From contig JAFQQI010000079.1 in assembly GCA_017411305.1 (NCBI GenBank), positions 81,463 through 133,256 of the forward strand: DNA of 51,794 nucleotides. Direction: 5' to 3'. This DNA comes from Lachnospiraceae bacterium (GTDB lineage: Bacteria > Bacillota > Clostridia > Lachnospirales > Lachnospiraceae). Below are positions 9,509 through 18,051 of the stretch, in pieces; within the stretch, counting starts at the first letter, position 1; each line of letters begins with the position of its first letter. The translations under genes and the position numbers were made by a program. The notes below the pieces were generated by a model. The model worked only from the letters and a program-made list of their open reading frames with translations, made no database searches and was not told the DNA's origin.

Positions 9509-10006
9509 CTATCTTTTGTCAGCCGCTGATGAAGCCTTTTGAGGACTTGAGGAGGGGGAAGCTGAAGGAACGGCAGCTTTATCCAGAGATGCCTTGATGG
9601 CATCAAACAGCACCATGGAGGTATATTTGTTGTCGTCCGAATAAGTAATGTTTTGTAAGGATTGATTTTCACAAATCTGATTTGCCAAATCTTCAAAAGC
9701 CGGTTCTAAAAGAGGGAACATGGTGGTAACTGCTTCATCCAGATTTACAATACGGATATCATTGATATTGTTTTCGTCTACCGTGACCTCCACATCCACA
9801 ACATTGTCATTAATAATCAGGGATGTAGTATAGATACCGGGAACATAGGTGGCGGTAGGTGTTTCAGCGGTGGCCGTTTCTTTTTTCTTTCCGGGTACAA
9901 ACATAATAATCAACATAATAATAAACAAAATGCCGAAAAGAACAAAGATTCCCGTATATATTAATTCTTTCAAATGGAGTACAACTATTTTGGTTTTGGA
10001 GCTCAT
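9509..10006 (-). CDS. Small single-pass membrane protein with FMN-bind-like domain
   Basis: A 165-residue protein: short cytoplasmic N-terminus, one transmembrane helix (about 14-36), a Lys/Thr-rich linker, then an exported domain of about 85 residues starting YVPGIYTTSLIINDNVVDVEV and ending in a Ser/Ala/Pro/Lys tail. The pattern GxYxxxxxINDxxVxVxVxVD followed by I.NI.I resembles the fold of FMN-binding (PF04205-type) extracellular domains, though the Thr flavinylation motif is not obvious; this likeness is inference. An upstream in-frame GTG at 10015 exists, but GGTG five bases before ATG 10006 favours the latter. Confidence 0.75.
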   Translation of the reverse strand: MSSKTKIVVLHLKELIYTGIFVLFGILFIIMLIIMFVPGKKKETATAETPTATYVPGIYTTSLIINDNVVDVEVTVDENNINDIRIVNLDEAVTTMFPLLEPAFEDLANQICENQSLQNITYSDDNKYTSMVLFDAIKASLDKAAVPSASPSSSPQKASSAADKR

Positions 10007-10069
10007 ATTTATCACCGTTTCAATCTTTTTACTATCATATTATTACGAATGCCTATTTATACCTTTTGA

Positions 10070-10098
10070 TTGCAGGAAATTGAAATAAAGTTTATACT
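10070..10098 (+). promoter_or_regulatory. Probable sigma-A promoter for dapF
   Basis: TTGCAG and TATACT separated by exactly 17 bases, about 60 bases before the dapF start codon, in an A/T-rich gap between divergent genes. Confidence 0.6.
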
Positions 10099-10160
10099 AC
10101 TAAGGAAATGATATCTGAATAATAGCAGAATAATAACAATAATGAAACGGAGGAATAGAG

Positions 10161-11006
10161 ATGAAATTCACGAAAATGCATGGCTGCGGAAATGATTATG
10201 TATATGTAGACGGAGCAAAGGAGCAGATTCCGGCAAAGGACAAGCCTGAGCTTGTAAGAAAGTTAAGTGACAGGCATTTTGGAATCGGAGGAGACGGTGT
10301 GATTTTTATCAATCCTTCCGATGAGGCGGATTTTGAAATGGAAATGTATAATATGGATGGTAGCCGTTCAGAAATGTGCGGAAACGGAATCCGGTGCGTA
10401 GCTAAATTTGTTTATGACAAGGGTCTTACGGATAAAGAACACATCAGTATTATCAGCGGCGGTAAAGTGAAGTATATTGATCTGAATATTGAGAACGAAA
10501 AAGTATCGACTGTAAAAGTCAATATGGGGGAACCAATCTTAAAGGCAGCTGACATTCCCGTTGTGACAGATAATCCGGAAGGTAGCGTAATTGCCGAAAA
10601 AATTGAGGTTGCCGGAAATATTTATAAAATGACATGCGTGTCAATGGGTAATCCTCATGCAGTAGTTTTCATGGAGGATGTGGCAAATCTGGAAATTGAG
10701 AAAATAGGACCCCTATTTGAAAATCATCAGCGTTTTCCCAGAAGAACCAATACGGAATTTGTAAAGGTAATTGACAGAAACAATGTGGAAATGCGTGTGT
10801 GGGAGCGGGGCACCGGAGAAACACTTGCCTGCGGAACAGGAACCTGTGCAACGGTGGTAGCCTGTGTATTAAACAATCTTACCGAGGATGAGGTAAATGT
10901 TAAAGTATTGGGGGGCTTAATCAAAATCAAATGGGACAGGGAAGCAAATCTTGTTTATATGACAGGACCTGCAGCAACTGTTTTTGAAGGTGAAATAGAA
11001 ATTTAA
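10161..11006 (+). CDS. dapF: Diaminopimelate epimerase
   Basis: Converts LL-diaminopimelate to meso-diaminopimelate for lysine and peptidoglycan synthesis, without a cofactor, using two cysteines. Both are visible: C73 in MCGNGIRC and C224 in ACGTGTCA. The N-terminus MKFTKMHGCGNDYVYVD and FGIGGDGVIF are family marks, and 281 residues is the usual length. The start has GGAGG seven bases upstream. The downstream sigma-factor gene begins 56 bases later with no terminator between, so read-through is likely. Confidence 0.97.
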   Translation: MKFTKMHGCGNDYVYVDGAKEQIPAKDKPELVRKLSDRHFGIGGDGVIFINPSDEADFEMEMYNMDGSRSEMCGNGIRCVAKFVYDKGLTDKEHISIISGGKVKYIDLNIENEKVSTVKVNMGEPILKAADIPVVTDNPEGSVIAEKIEVAGNIYKMTCVSMGNPHAVVFMEDVANLEIEKIGPLFENHQRFPRRTNTEFVKVIDRNNVEMRVWERGTGETLACGTGTCATVVACVLNNLTEDEVNVKVLGGLIKIKWDREANLVYMTGPAATVFEGEIEI

Positions 11007-11062
11007 ATTTTTTCCATAAAAAAGAGGAATGTAAAACGTATCAAAAGAGAAAGGATAAAGCC

Positions 11063-11635
11063 GTGAACGAACAACAATTTGAAAATGCCGTGTCACGGAT
11101 GGTACAGGGAGATAAGACCGCTCTTAGGGAAATTTACGAAGCCTACCTTGGGTATGTTTACCGGATTGTGTATGAAATTTTACAAAATAAGGAAAACGCA
11201 GAGGATGTGACCAGTGAATTTTTTATCCGGCTTTGGGACAAAGCAGAGCAGTTTAAGCCGGGCGGCGGTCATAAGGGATACCTTGCCACCATGGCCAGAA
11301 ACATGGCAATTGATTACCTTAGAAAGTACAGAAGAGAAGAACTGACATCCTTTATGCAGGATGCCTCATCCGGACCGGAAGAGGAAGCCCCGGAGGGTGG
11401 CCGTTTTATTAAAGAAGCAGCCACAGAAGATATAGAACAGACGGTTATTCAGGAGATGACAATAAACGAAGTGCTGGCAATACTAAAGCCTGCGGAGAGA
11501 CAAATAATCAGTATGAAGGTACTGGGAGAGCTTACCTTCAAGGAAATTTCACAGATTATGGAGATTCCCATAGGAACCGTAACCTGGAAATACCAAAACG
11601 CAATGAAAAAGATAAGGAGGTGCGGATATGAGTAA
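11063..11635 (+). CDS. ECF-type sigma-70 family RNA polymerase sigma factor
   Basis: A 190-residue alternative sigma factor. Region 2 spans about 20-95 (YVYRIVYEILQNKENAEDVTSE, then MARNMAIDYLRKYRREE, the -10 recognition helix). Region 4 spans about 138-188 (LKPAERQIISMKVLGELTFKEIS, IPIGTVTWKYQNAMKKIRR), which reads the -35 element. There is no region 1 or 3, as is normal for ECF factors. The start is GTG, with AAAGGA seven bases upstream. Its 3' end overlaps the next gene by eight bases, the classic layout of sigma factor and anti-sigma factor. Confidence 0.92.
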   Translation: MNEQQFENAVSRMVQGDKTALREIYEAYLGYVYRIVYEILQNKENAEDVTSEFFIRLWDKAEQFKPGGGHKGYLATMARNMAIDYLRKYRREELTSFMQDASSGPEEEAPEGGRFIKEAATEDIEQTVIQEMTINEVLAILKPAERQIISMKVLGELTFKEISQIMEIPIGTVTWKYQNAMKKIRRCGYE

Positions 11636-12422
11636 AAGCTTTGAAAAAGAATACAAAGAACTGGCACAAAGCAAGCTCCCTGATTTGTGGGACCGGATTG
11701 AAGCCGGATTAAGCGAGAAAAAACCGGTATCCGTACCGATTACCATAAATGAAGAAGCAATAAACAACGAAACAACTATTAAGAAAGCAGACAGTAATAA
11801 AGTATTAGTATTTTTCAGAAGATACCAAACGGTGGCAGCAGCACTTCTTTGCGTCATCATATTGGTTCCGGCATTTTTGTTAATGCGTCAGGTTGGCGGC
11901 GGTATCGGTTTTAGCAATAGTGAAGAAGCAAAGGATGCAGCCCCGGCAGAGATGATGTATGCCGCTGCTGAAGAAGCCCCTGCAGAAGAAGCCGCAGCAA
12001 CAGGAGCAGCAGAAGAAACTGCAGAAGAAGAAATCGTAGCAGAAGATTTCGCAGAAGAAATTGTTGCGGCAGAAGAAAATGCAGTAGCAGAGGCACCTGT
12101 AGCAGAAAAAGCAATGTCAGATTCTGAGCAAGTTGAGCGCTCAGAAGCGAAAGAATCAGCGGATGTTATGCTTTATCGGGTAACCGTAGAAGTGATAGAA
12201 AAGCAGGAAGACAGCAGCCTGGATATTTCAGACGGAACGTTGTATTTATGCGCAGTAATTCATAATGATGAGAGTAACGGATTAGAAATAGGAGACGAAA
12301 TTACAGTGCTTGTTCCCCAGCATCTGACAGAAGAGTTGCTGCCCGGGGAAAGCTATGAGATTGCCCTTACAGAAAGTGATTCAAGGTACTATGAATATGT
12401 CGTGAAAAGTCTGAATTATTAA
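11628..12422 (+). CDS. Membrane-anchored partner of the ECF sigma factor (probable anti-sigma factor)
   Basis: A 264-residue single-pass protein translationally coupled to the sigma factor. The cytoplasmic N-terminus (about 1-60; KLPDLWDRIEAGL) would bind the sigma factor; no HxxxCxxC zinc motif of the ZAS class is present. One transmembrane helix lies at about 66-86. The outer part opens with an Ala/Glu repeat (about 98-160, AEEAPAEEA-like) and ends in a compact domain of about 85 residues (YRVTVEVIEKQED to SLNY). AAGGAGG sits ahead of the ATG. The anti-sigma role is inferred from overlap, size and topology; the inducing signal and promoters are unknown. Confidence 0.8.
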   Translation: MSKSFEKEYKELAQSKLPDLWDRIEAGLSEKKPVSVPITINEEAINNETTIKKADSNKVLVFFRRYQTVAAALLCVIILVPAFLLMRQVGGGIGFSNSEEAKDAAPAEMMYAAAEEAPAEEAAATGAAEETAEEEIVAEDFAEEIVAAEENAVAEAPVAEKAMSDSEQVERSEAKESADVMLYRVTVEVIEKQEDSSLDISDGTLYLCAVIHNDESNGLEIGDEITVLVPQHLTEELLPGESYEIALTESDSRYYEYVVKSLNY

Positions 12423-12455
12423 GGACTTTATAGGACTTCCATCAGAAAAGTACCA

Positions 12456-12485
12456 TAGACATAAAAATATTTTCCATGATAAAAT
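12456..12485 (+). promoter_or_regulatory. Candidate promoter for the GGDEF protein
   Basis: TAGACA and TAAAAT separated by 18 bases, with TGA directly before the -10 hexamer. It lies 56 bases before the next start codon. Confidence 0.4.
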
Positions 12486-12541
12486 AGAGTTACTAAACGG
12501 CAACAATTTACAAAGAGATAAGGCATGAAAGGTTGTGACGG

Positions 12542-13861
12542 ATGAACAAAATTTGGGAATTTTATGAAAACATGGATGAGATGGTATATGCGGCGGACAT
12601 GGACACCTATGAGCTTATTTATATGAATGCCAAAGCCAGAGAAACATACGGCTATGACTCTATGGAGCAGGTTTGCGGACAGAAATGCTATAAGGTATTG
12701 CAGAATGAGGATAAGCCATGTGATATTTGTACGAATTCCTGTCTGAAGCCGGGGTATTTTCATGAGTGGAAATATTATAATCCCCTTATTAATAAAACCG
12801 TGTCTTTAAAGGATACCATGATAGAAGACGGCAATAAGCGGTATCGTATGGAAATGGCCATTGATATGACCTTCCAGGAGGAGCAAAGCAGAACACTGGA
12901 GGATTATCGCTTCAATGCACAGATGGTAAATGAAGGTTTAAAGCAGGCGCTTGCAGAGGTAAATCCGGAGCAGTCTATTGAAGTTTTACTTGATTATTTG
13001 GGAAGAACATTACAAAGTGAGCGAGTTTATATTTTTGAAAAATGTGACGGAGATTTGCACGACAATACTTATGAATGGTGTGCCGATGGAGTAGTTCCTC
13101 AAAAGGAAATCCTGCAAAAGGTTCCTTTTGATGCGGTAGAACAATGGTATCAGGCATTTGTAGAAGATAAGAATATTATTATAAGGGATTTGGAAGAAAC
13201 AAAGGAGACCAATCCCAAAGCCTATCAGGTATTATTACCTCAGAATATCCGGACATTGGTAGTAAGTCCGATTGTGTTTGATGAAGAAATTGTCGGATTC
13301 TACGGAGTGGATAATCCGCCAAAGGAATTCTTAAACCACGTATCCACTATGTTTAAGATTATGGGGCATTTTATTTCTTCCCTGCTTCGCAGACGTGATT
13401 TAGTGAAACGTCTTGAGAAGATAAGCTTTTATGACAGGCTGACGGGTTTAAAAAACAGACATGCCATGGACGATTATTTTAACAATATGAAAAAAGAAGA
13501 CAGTATCGGCATCTTGTATTGTGATGTTATGGGATTAAAGCGCGTGAATGATACCCTGGGACATCAGGAAGGTGACAAATTGTTGCTTCGGGCATGCGAC
13601 AGTCTAAAAAAAGCATTTGAAGCTGATAACCTCTTCCGGATTGGCGGAGACGAATTCCTTGTCTTATGCAAGGGAATTTCCGAGCAGGAATTGCAAGAAA
13701 GGACTGATATTCTCAAGGCAGAAATGCATAAGAACAATGCAGTTATGGCGATTGGAAGCCTATGGCAGAGTAAGTGGACGGGAGACGGAGATAAGCTTTT
13801 GACTCAGGCAGACCATAAGATGTATGAAGATAAAAGGAAATATTATGAAGAGCAGAAATAG
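12542..13861 (+). CDS. PAS-GAF-type GGDEF diguanylate cyclase
   Basis: A 439-residue soluble signalling protein. Residues 1-110 read as a PAS-like sensor (MDEMVYAADMDTYELIYMN) with a cysteine cluster CGQKC ... CDICTNSC at about 45-65, which could hold metal or sense redox. A GAF-like region (about 130-285) follows. The C-terminal GGDEF domain (about 290-437) has DRLTGLKNR, YCDVMGLKRVND, GHQEGDKLL and an intact GGDEF at 368-372, so c-di-GMP synthesis from GTP is expected. The allosteric inhibition site RxxD is not conserved (FEAD at the same place), implying weak product inhibition. No transmembrane segment. Alone on its transcript, with a hairpin after the stop. Confidence 0.9.
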   Translation: MNKIWEFYENMDEMVYAADMDTYELIYMNAKARETYGYDSMEQVCGQKCYKVLQNEDKPCDICTNSCLKPGYFHEWKYYNPLINKTVSLKDTMIEDGNKRYRMEMAIDMTFQEEQSRTLEDYRFNAQMVNEGLKQALAEVNPEQSIEVLLDYLGRTLQSERVYIFEKCDGDLHDNTYEWCADGVVPQKEILQKVPFDAVEQWYQAFVEDKNIIIRDLEETKETNPKAYQVLLPQNIRTLVVSPIVFDEEIVGFYGVDNPPKEFLNHVSTMFKIMGHFISSLLRRRDLVKRLEKISFYDRLTGLKNRHAMDDYFNNMKKEDSIGILYCDVMGLKRVNDTLGHQEGDKLLLRACDSLKKAFEADNLFRIGGDEFLVLCKGISEQELQERTDILKAEMHKNNAVMAIGSLWQSKWTGDGDKLLTQADHKMYEDKRKYYEEQK

Positions 13862-13881
13862 AATTTAGAGTGAAACGAAAG

Positions 13882-13903
13882 GGCAGAGCCATATGGCTCT
13901 GCC
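13882..13903. terminator. Hairpin between GGDEF gene and Rpn remnant
   Basis: A perfect nine-base stem (GGCAGAGCC, loop ATAT, GGCTCTGCC). The T-rich run is better on the minus strand (CTTTCGTTTC), so it is likely the terminator once belonging to the minus-strand Rpn-family gene, perhaps used in both directions. Confidence 0.65.
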
Positions 13904-13909
13904 TGTTCA

Positions 13910-14314
13910 TTATAATCCGAATTCTTTTAATAAAGCGTTTTGATAGTCTTTATCACCGGCGGCTTTTACAATATCCTCAGCGCGGCCTGCGTTTGAAAGT
14001 AAAATGGTTAATTGATTTAGTTTTTCTTGCATTTCATCACGTCCTTCTTTACGTCCTTCATTACGTGCCATTTGTTCCATTTCCCATGACTTCATATAAT
14101 TAATTCCCACCTCTCTGCGTTGCTTCACTTTAGTTACAAGCTCTGAGACGGATGCAATATCCTGATTTGTGATATTTTCAGCCGTAGATTTCTCTATGTA
14201 TTTTAGCATATCTTTCAGCTCTTGCCTAGGGTTTCCTTCGCATAAAGAAATTGAGTAAAAAACACAATTTATTTTGCAACCTTTTGCAATTGTCAGGGGT
14301 ATTATTAATGACAT
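13910..14314 (-). pseudogene. 5'-truncated Rpn-family nuclease/transposase remnant
   Basis: The 134-codon frame carries only the last third of an Rpn family (PD-(D/E)XK nuclease/transposase-like) protein: from EGNPRQELKDML onward it aligns residue by residue with the C-terminus of the intact gene at 22358-23287, including ENITNQDIASVSELV and YMKSWEMEQMAR. The match starts sharply near 14240; beyond it (14241-14314) the sequence is unrelated. The nuclease core is missing, so the product cannot be active. At base level the first 95 matching bases differ at about two positions and identity then falls, suggesting recent exchange with the intact copy, which lies in inverted orientation 8.7 kb away. 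Confidence 0.85.
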
Positions 14315-14379
14315 TTATAGGAACTGAGGGATTTTAGGAACAAAATAAAGGAAAACAGCGCGTGAATTGTAGACTTATG

Positions 14380-14388
14380 TGATACAAT
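14380..14388 (+). promoter_or_regulatory. Extended -10 element before the lipoprotein gene
   Basis: TGATACAAT, an extended -10 (TGN plus TACAAT), with no convincing -35. It is 62 bases before the start codon of the first island gene, in a 136-base gap that otherwise shows nothing recognisable. Confidence 0.4.
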
Positions 14389-14450
14389 AAAAATAAGCGA
14401 AATAATCGTTACGTTAGTTTAGGAAATGAGCGGAAAGATTGGAATAAGGA

Positions 14451-15983
14451 ATGAAAAAAAGGATAATTACAGTATGCTTAATAATTACTTTTGGACTGTA
14501 TGGCTGTATGAAAGAAGTAGAAGTAATGCAGGAAACAGAGAATACAGTAGCAGAAGATGAAAAAATAGTAGAAGCATCAGAAACAACCGGAGCGGTGGAC
14601 GAGGCGGCTGATACAGAAACAGATGTAACAAAAGCAGAAAGTAGAGAAATTCTAATAACCCAAGAAGAGAATGAACAATTGGAATATTGGTTAAAAGAGT
14701 ATCAATTATCACCAAAAGGATTAGAGGAAGACTTGTTACAGTTACGTGGAAATCTTGAACTGGATATGGATGAAGCCTATTATCCGGAACTTAGGGAAAG
14801 TCTGGAACGATATGCTGAGCAGTTGCGCCAGCATAATGATATGAATTCTTATCAGGTAATTGTACATAGAGCAGATAAGAAGATTTTGAGCTTTTGGGAA
14901 TTGCAATCAGATTTGGGCAGCTATATCGGATATAATTTTGATACTGCGTCAGGAAAAGCATTAAGCATTTATGATATTATTTTTGATATGGATGCTTTCA
15001 GTACTATTGTGGCAGAGCAATTACAAAAAAGTTATCCTGATATAAGGTTTGGAGATAACCTGACAAATAAGATAAAAGAGATTTGGAAGCAATCAGCAAA
15101 TTTTGCATGGACAATGGAGTATCAGGGAATAAGCTGCCTTTTTTTAGCGGAAGCATTTGAAACCGGTACAAGTGAAGTGCTGCAGGTAATGATACCGTTT
15201 GCAGATATATCAGAACTAATTGCAGAACAATATCAACAGATACCGGAAGCATATGTGATAGAGCTGAATGAAAAAATCCCTTTTATATACGATGTTGGTG
15301 GAGATGGAAGCTTCGACAAAATCAGTATTAATCGTTATTTCAATGATGAGGACAAAAGCACGGGAGTTAAGATAAATGAGCTGACCGGTATGGGAAAATA
15401 TGCATATCCGACTGTTTATGGTGAAAATAGCAGAGCATATTTAGTGCATATGGAAGAGCATAAGGATTATATCATTTTTTATGAAGAAGGAGATTGGGAC
15501 TGTTCAGGCGAATATGTAGTATATATTGCTGAAAATAACAAAATAGAATACATAGGATGCGAAAGCATTTATCTGGAGGATGTACGAATCACAAATCCGG
15601 GAGTGGTGAAAATAAAAAATTCCACAGAACCATTATTATCAGGAATTTTACAGACAGAAGCATATGGATTTGTAACAGAAAGTGGTTTTTTACAAACTGA
15701 TAACCTAGATTATTATTATTTAGATAGTGACAGAATTGTGAAAACCTTGGTGCCATTAAGCGTTTCATCAGTGGACCCTTATACAGGCGAAATAGTGGAT
15801 GAGAAGATTAATTTGCCGGCCGGCAGCTATATGAAATTGTTAAGAACAGATTTAGAAACATGGTGTGATTTTGTATTAACAGATGGACAGGTTTGCCGAC
15901 TGATATTTGATGAGCCGGTATCGGATATGGTTCCGAAGCATGATGGTCAAAAAGTATTAGGTGAATGCTTATTTTTAGAGTAG
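14451..15983 (+). CDS. Lipoprotein with RsiV-like (DUF3298-type) module
   Basis: A 510-residue lipoprotein. The signal peptide MKKRIITVCLIITFGLYGC ends in a lipobox with C19 as the lipidated residue. A Glu/Thr/Ala-rich linker (about 20-65) follows. Residues about 105-265 contain YIGYNFDTASGKALSIYDII, the pattern of the DUF3298 domain found in RsiV anti-sigma factors and other Gram-positive surface proteins. A later part has VGGDGSFDKISI (about 282-293), similar to a calcium-loop/FG-GAP turn. Ligand and function are unknown. It opens a same-strand series of exported proteins of uncertain role; A/T content is visibly higher than in the neighbouring housekeeping genes, which fits acquisition. 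Confidence 0.8.
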   Translation: MKKRIITVCLIITFGLYGCMKEVEVMQETENTVAEDEKIVEASETTGAVDEAADTETDVTKAESREILITQEENEQLEYWLKEYQLSPKGLEEDLLQLRGNLELDMDEAYYPELRESLERYAEQLRQHNDMNSYQVIVHRADKKILSFWELQSDLGSYIGYNFDTASGKALSIYDIIFDMDAFSTIVAEQLQKSYPDIRFGDNLTNKIKEIWKQSANFAWTMEYQGISCLFLAEAFETGTSEVLQVMIPFADISELIAEQYQQIPEAYVIELNEKIPFIYDVGGDGSFDKISINRYFNDEDKSTGVKINELTGMGKYAYPTVYGENSRAYLVHMEEHKDYIIFYEEGDWDCSGEYVVYIAENNKIEYIGCESIYLEDVRITNPGVVKIKNSTEPLLSGILQTEAYGFVTESGFLQTDNLDYYYLDSDRIVKTLVPLSVSSVDPYTGEIVDEKINLPAGSYMKLLRTDLETWCDFVLTDGQVCRLIFDEPVSDMVPKHDGQKVLGECLFLE

Positions 15984-16036
15984 CAGATTTTTGATAAAAA
16001 GAGATTCTGAAAACGATAGTTATAGGGGAGTATGTG

Positions 16037-18037
16037 GTGAGGGAAATGAAGAAGAATTCAAGAGTTTATAGAATAATTGTAATTGGGTTGATGATTATTG
16101 TTGCAGCCATTATAGCAGCTTATGTTCTCTTTGTGCAGGATAAAGGAGAAAAAACTGCGGATAAGGCAGCTATGGAAGAAAATAAAAAAATAACTTCGCA
16201 GGTAAACGAAAAGGAAAAAGATAAAACGCAAACAGACAAAATACAGACAGAATCAGATGCACAAGAAGATTTGGTGAATCAGATGATGAACGGTGATTTT
16301 TCAGGAATGCGGGAAACAGACCGTATCAGCAGAGAAGATGCACAAAAAGTCTACGAAAATATGGGTGAGGAGACAGAGTTTATCCTGGCAGACATGAATC
16401 ATGACGGTACAAAGGATTTGGTATGGCAGGAAAAGGAAGAGACAAAGATAGGAAAGCCTATTATAGCTATTTTTGATATGAGCAACCGGGGCAGGTGCGA
16501 AATGTGGGACACCATAGACGGAACGGAGTATTTTTTTGTTGTAGGAAAAGACAAGCTGGTATATCATGCACCTTATTTTGGAGTTTATGATTATGTGCCG
16601 TACTGGGAATATGAATATGATGAAACTTGGAATCGCACCAAGATAGGTGGCATATGTGCATATTACATATACAATTTAGAAGAGATGGAAGGATATACCT
16701 TTGAAGACATGCCGGAGGTGGGCGTTTATTTTTGGGAATGTGTAGGTGAAGAAAAAAGCGCACTGACAAGAGCAGAGTTTAACAAAAAGTTTAAGGAATT
16801 GACTTATGTCGATTGTGAGTATCTGGCAGATTTTCCGGATCATTCGTGGCTAAAGGATTTGGGAAGCTGGACCGGGGATTATACTTATACAGAGAACTTT
16901 TCCCATGCAACTGATGAAGAGTCTCAGTATTCCTGCGGATATAAGATAAGAGTTTATGAGAACAACAATTTGTATTATGCCATGATAGAAGGAGAAGGCG
17001 AACAACTGCAAACCCGGTCGCTGGCAAGAGTTAGAGGTAGTCAGGAATCAATTAATTTATTTTTTGAGGAAACCCTGCAGGGAGATGCACTATATGGTAC
17101 CTGTGAAAGGTATGATAATTTGGAAAAACTGCTGTCATTCCAAAAAGGAGAAGAACTAAAAACCACATGGGTAGCCCTTAAGCAGGAGCATCCTATTTTT
17201 TGCGATAAAGAAGAGGATGTAACCGGTATATACTTTGAGCAGGAGGAGAAATTTTGGGAACGGATAGAAACAGATGAGGAACAAGCGGCGGGGAGATATG
17301 CAAATAACGGAACAGTAGAAGTTTCGATGGAACGTGTTGATCAATCTGTTTATGACGAGCAGGATAGATTGATAGCGACGATCTATTATGATAAGCCGGT
17401 AGTATCAGGAGATGCAGAAGTGAGTGCCAAAATCAATACTTTCTTTGAAAATGAAGCACAATGTTTTTTGGGGAATGGAGAAAGCCGGCACATTAGCGGA
17501 GAGATGTATGAGCAGTTTTTAGAAGGTATCGGAATAATGGAAGAACGTTACGGAATTGACACCTTGGCAGAATATCCGGTTTCTTATGTAATGAATACAA
17601 GAATCTCATATTTGGATGAAAATGTATTGGGCATCATGCAAATAAGAACGTGTAGGGGAGAACAAACCGATTTTCACCATGTGGGATATACATTTAATCT
17701 GGCAACAGGCGAAGTGATGCCGATTACGGATTTTGTAGAAATCACACCGGATGAAATACGGAAAATTTTTGATAATGTGATAGATGATGAGTTTGATTTG
17801 TATGGAGAATTGGAAGGCAACAATTTTCTTTTTACCGACGGTACGATTACTTATGATATGAGATATCAGTACATCTATGATGGGGAGTATTGTTATCTGA
17901 TAGAAATATATGGCGGAAAAAATTATCTGTGCGAATTATTAATCCGCTTGGAAGAAAATGTGGATGATGTAGCAGTATTTACGTGTGGTACGGAATGGGA
18001 TGGCGGAGATAAAATCCGGTGGCAGAAGTTCAGATAA
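16037..18037 (+). CDS. Single-pass membrane protein with C-terminal RsiV-like (DUF3298-type) domain
   Basis: About 666 residues: short basic N-terminus, one transmembrane helix (about 13-34), a Lys/Glu-rich linker, then an exported region. ILADMNHDGTKDLVW (about 115-129) is a dockerin/FG-GAP-like calcium loop. The C-terminal 200 residues contain NTRISYLDENVLGI and VGYTFNLATGEVMPITDFV, the signature of the DUF3298/RsiV fold, so it is a second copy of the module seen in the preceding lipoprotein. Start choice: AGGGGAG (16024-16030) is three bases before GTG 16034, six before GTG 16037 and fifteen before ATG 16046; I take GTG 16037. Function unknown. Confidence 0.78.
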   Translation: MREMKKNSRVYRIIVIGLMIIVAAIIAAYVLFVQDKGEKTADKAAMEENKKITSQVNEKEKDKTQTDKIQTESDAQEDLVNQMMNGDFSGMRETDRISREDAQKVYENMGEETEFILADMNHDGTKDLVWQEKEETKIGKPIIAIFDMSNRGRCEMWDTIDGTEYFFVVGKDKLVYHAPYFGVYDYVPYWEYEYDETWNRTKIGGICAYYIYNLEEMEGYTFEDMPEVGVYFWECVGEEKSALTRAEFNKKFKELTYVDCEYLADFPDHSWLKDLGSWTGDYTYTENFSHATDEESQYSCGYKIRVYENNNLYYAMIEGEGEQLQTRSLARVRGSQESINLFFEETLQGDALYGTCERYDNLEKLLSFQKGEELKTTWVALKQEHPIFCDKEEDVTGIYFEQEEKFWERIETDEEQAAGRYANNGTVEVSMERVDQSVYDEQDRLIATIYYDKPVVSGDAEVSAKINTFFENEAQCFLGNGESRHISGEMYEQFLEGIGIMEERYGIDTLAEYPVSYVMNTRISYLDENVLGIMQIRTCRGEQTDFHHVGYTFNLATGEVMPITDFVEITPDEIRKIFDNVIDDEFDLYGELEGNNFLFTDGTITYDMRYQYIYDGEYCYLIEIYGGKNYLCELLIRLEENVDDVAVFTCGTEWDGGDKIRWQKFR

Positions 18038-18051
18038 AGAATATTTAATTT

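Noticed and set aside
11911-12114. Minus-strand Leu-rich frame that looks like a membrane protein
   Set aside because: It is the antisense shadow of the Ala/Glu repeat in the anti-sigma-like protein.
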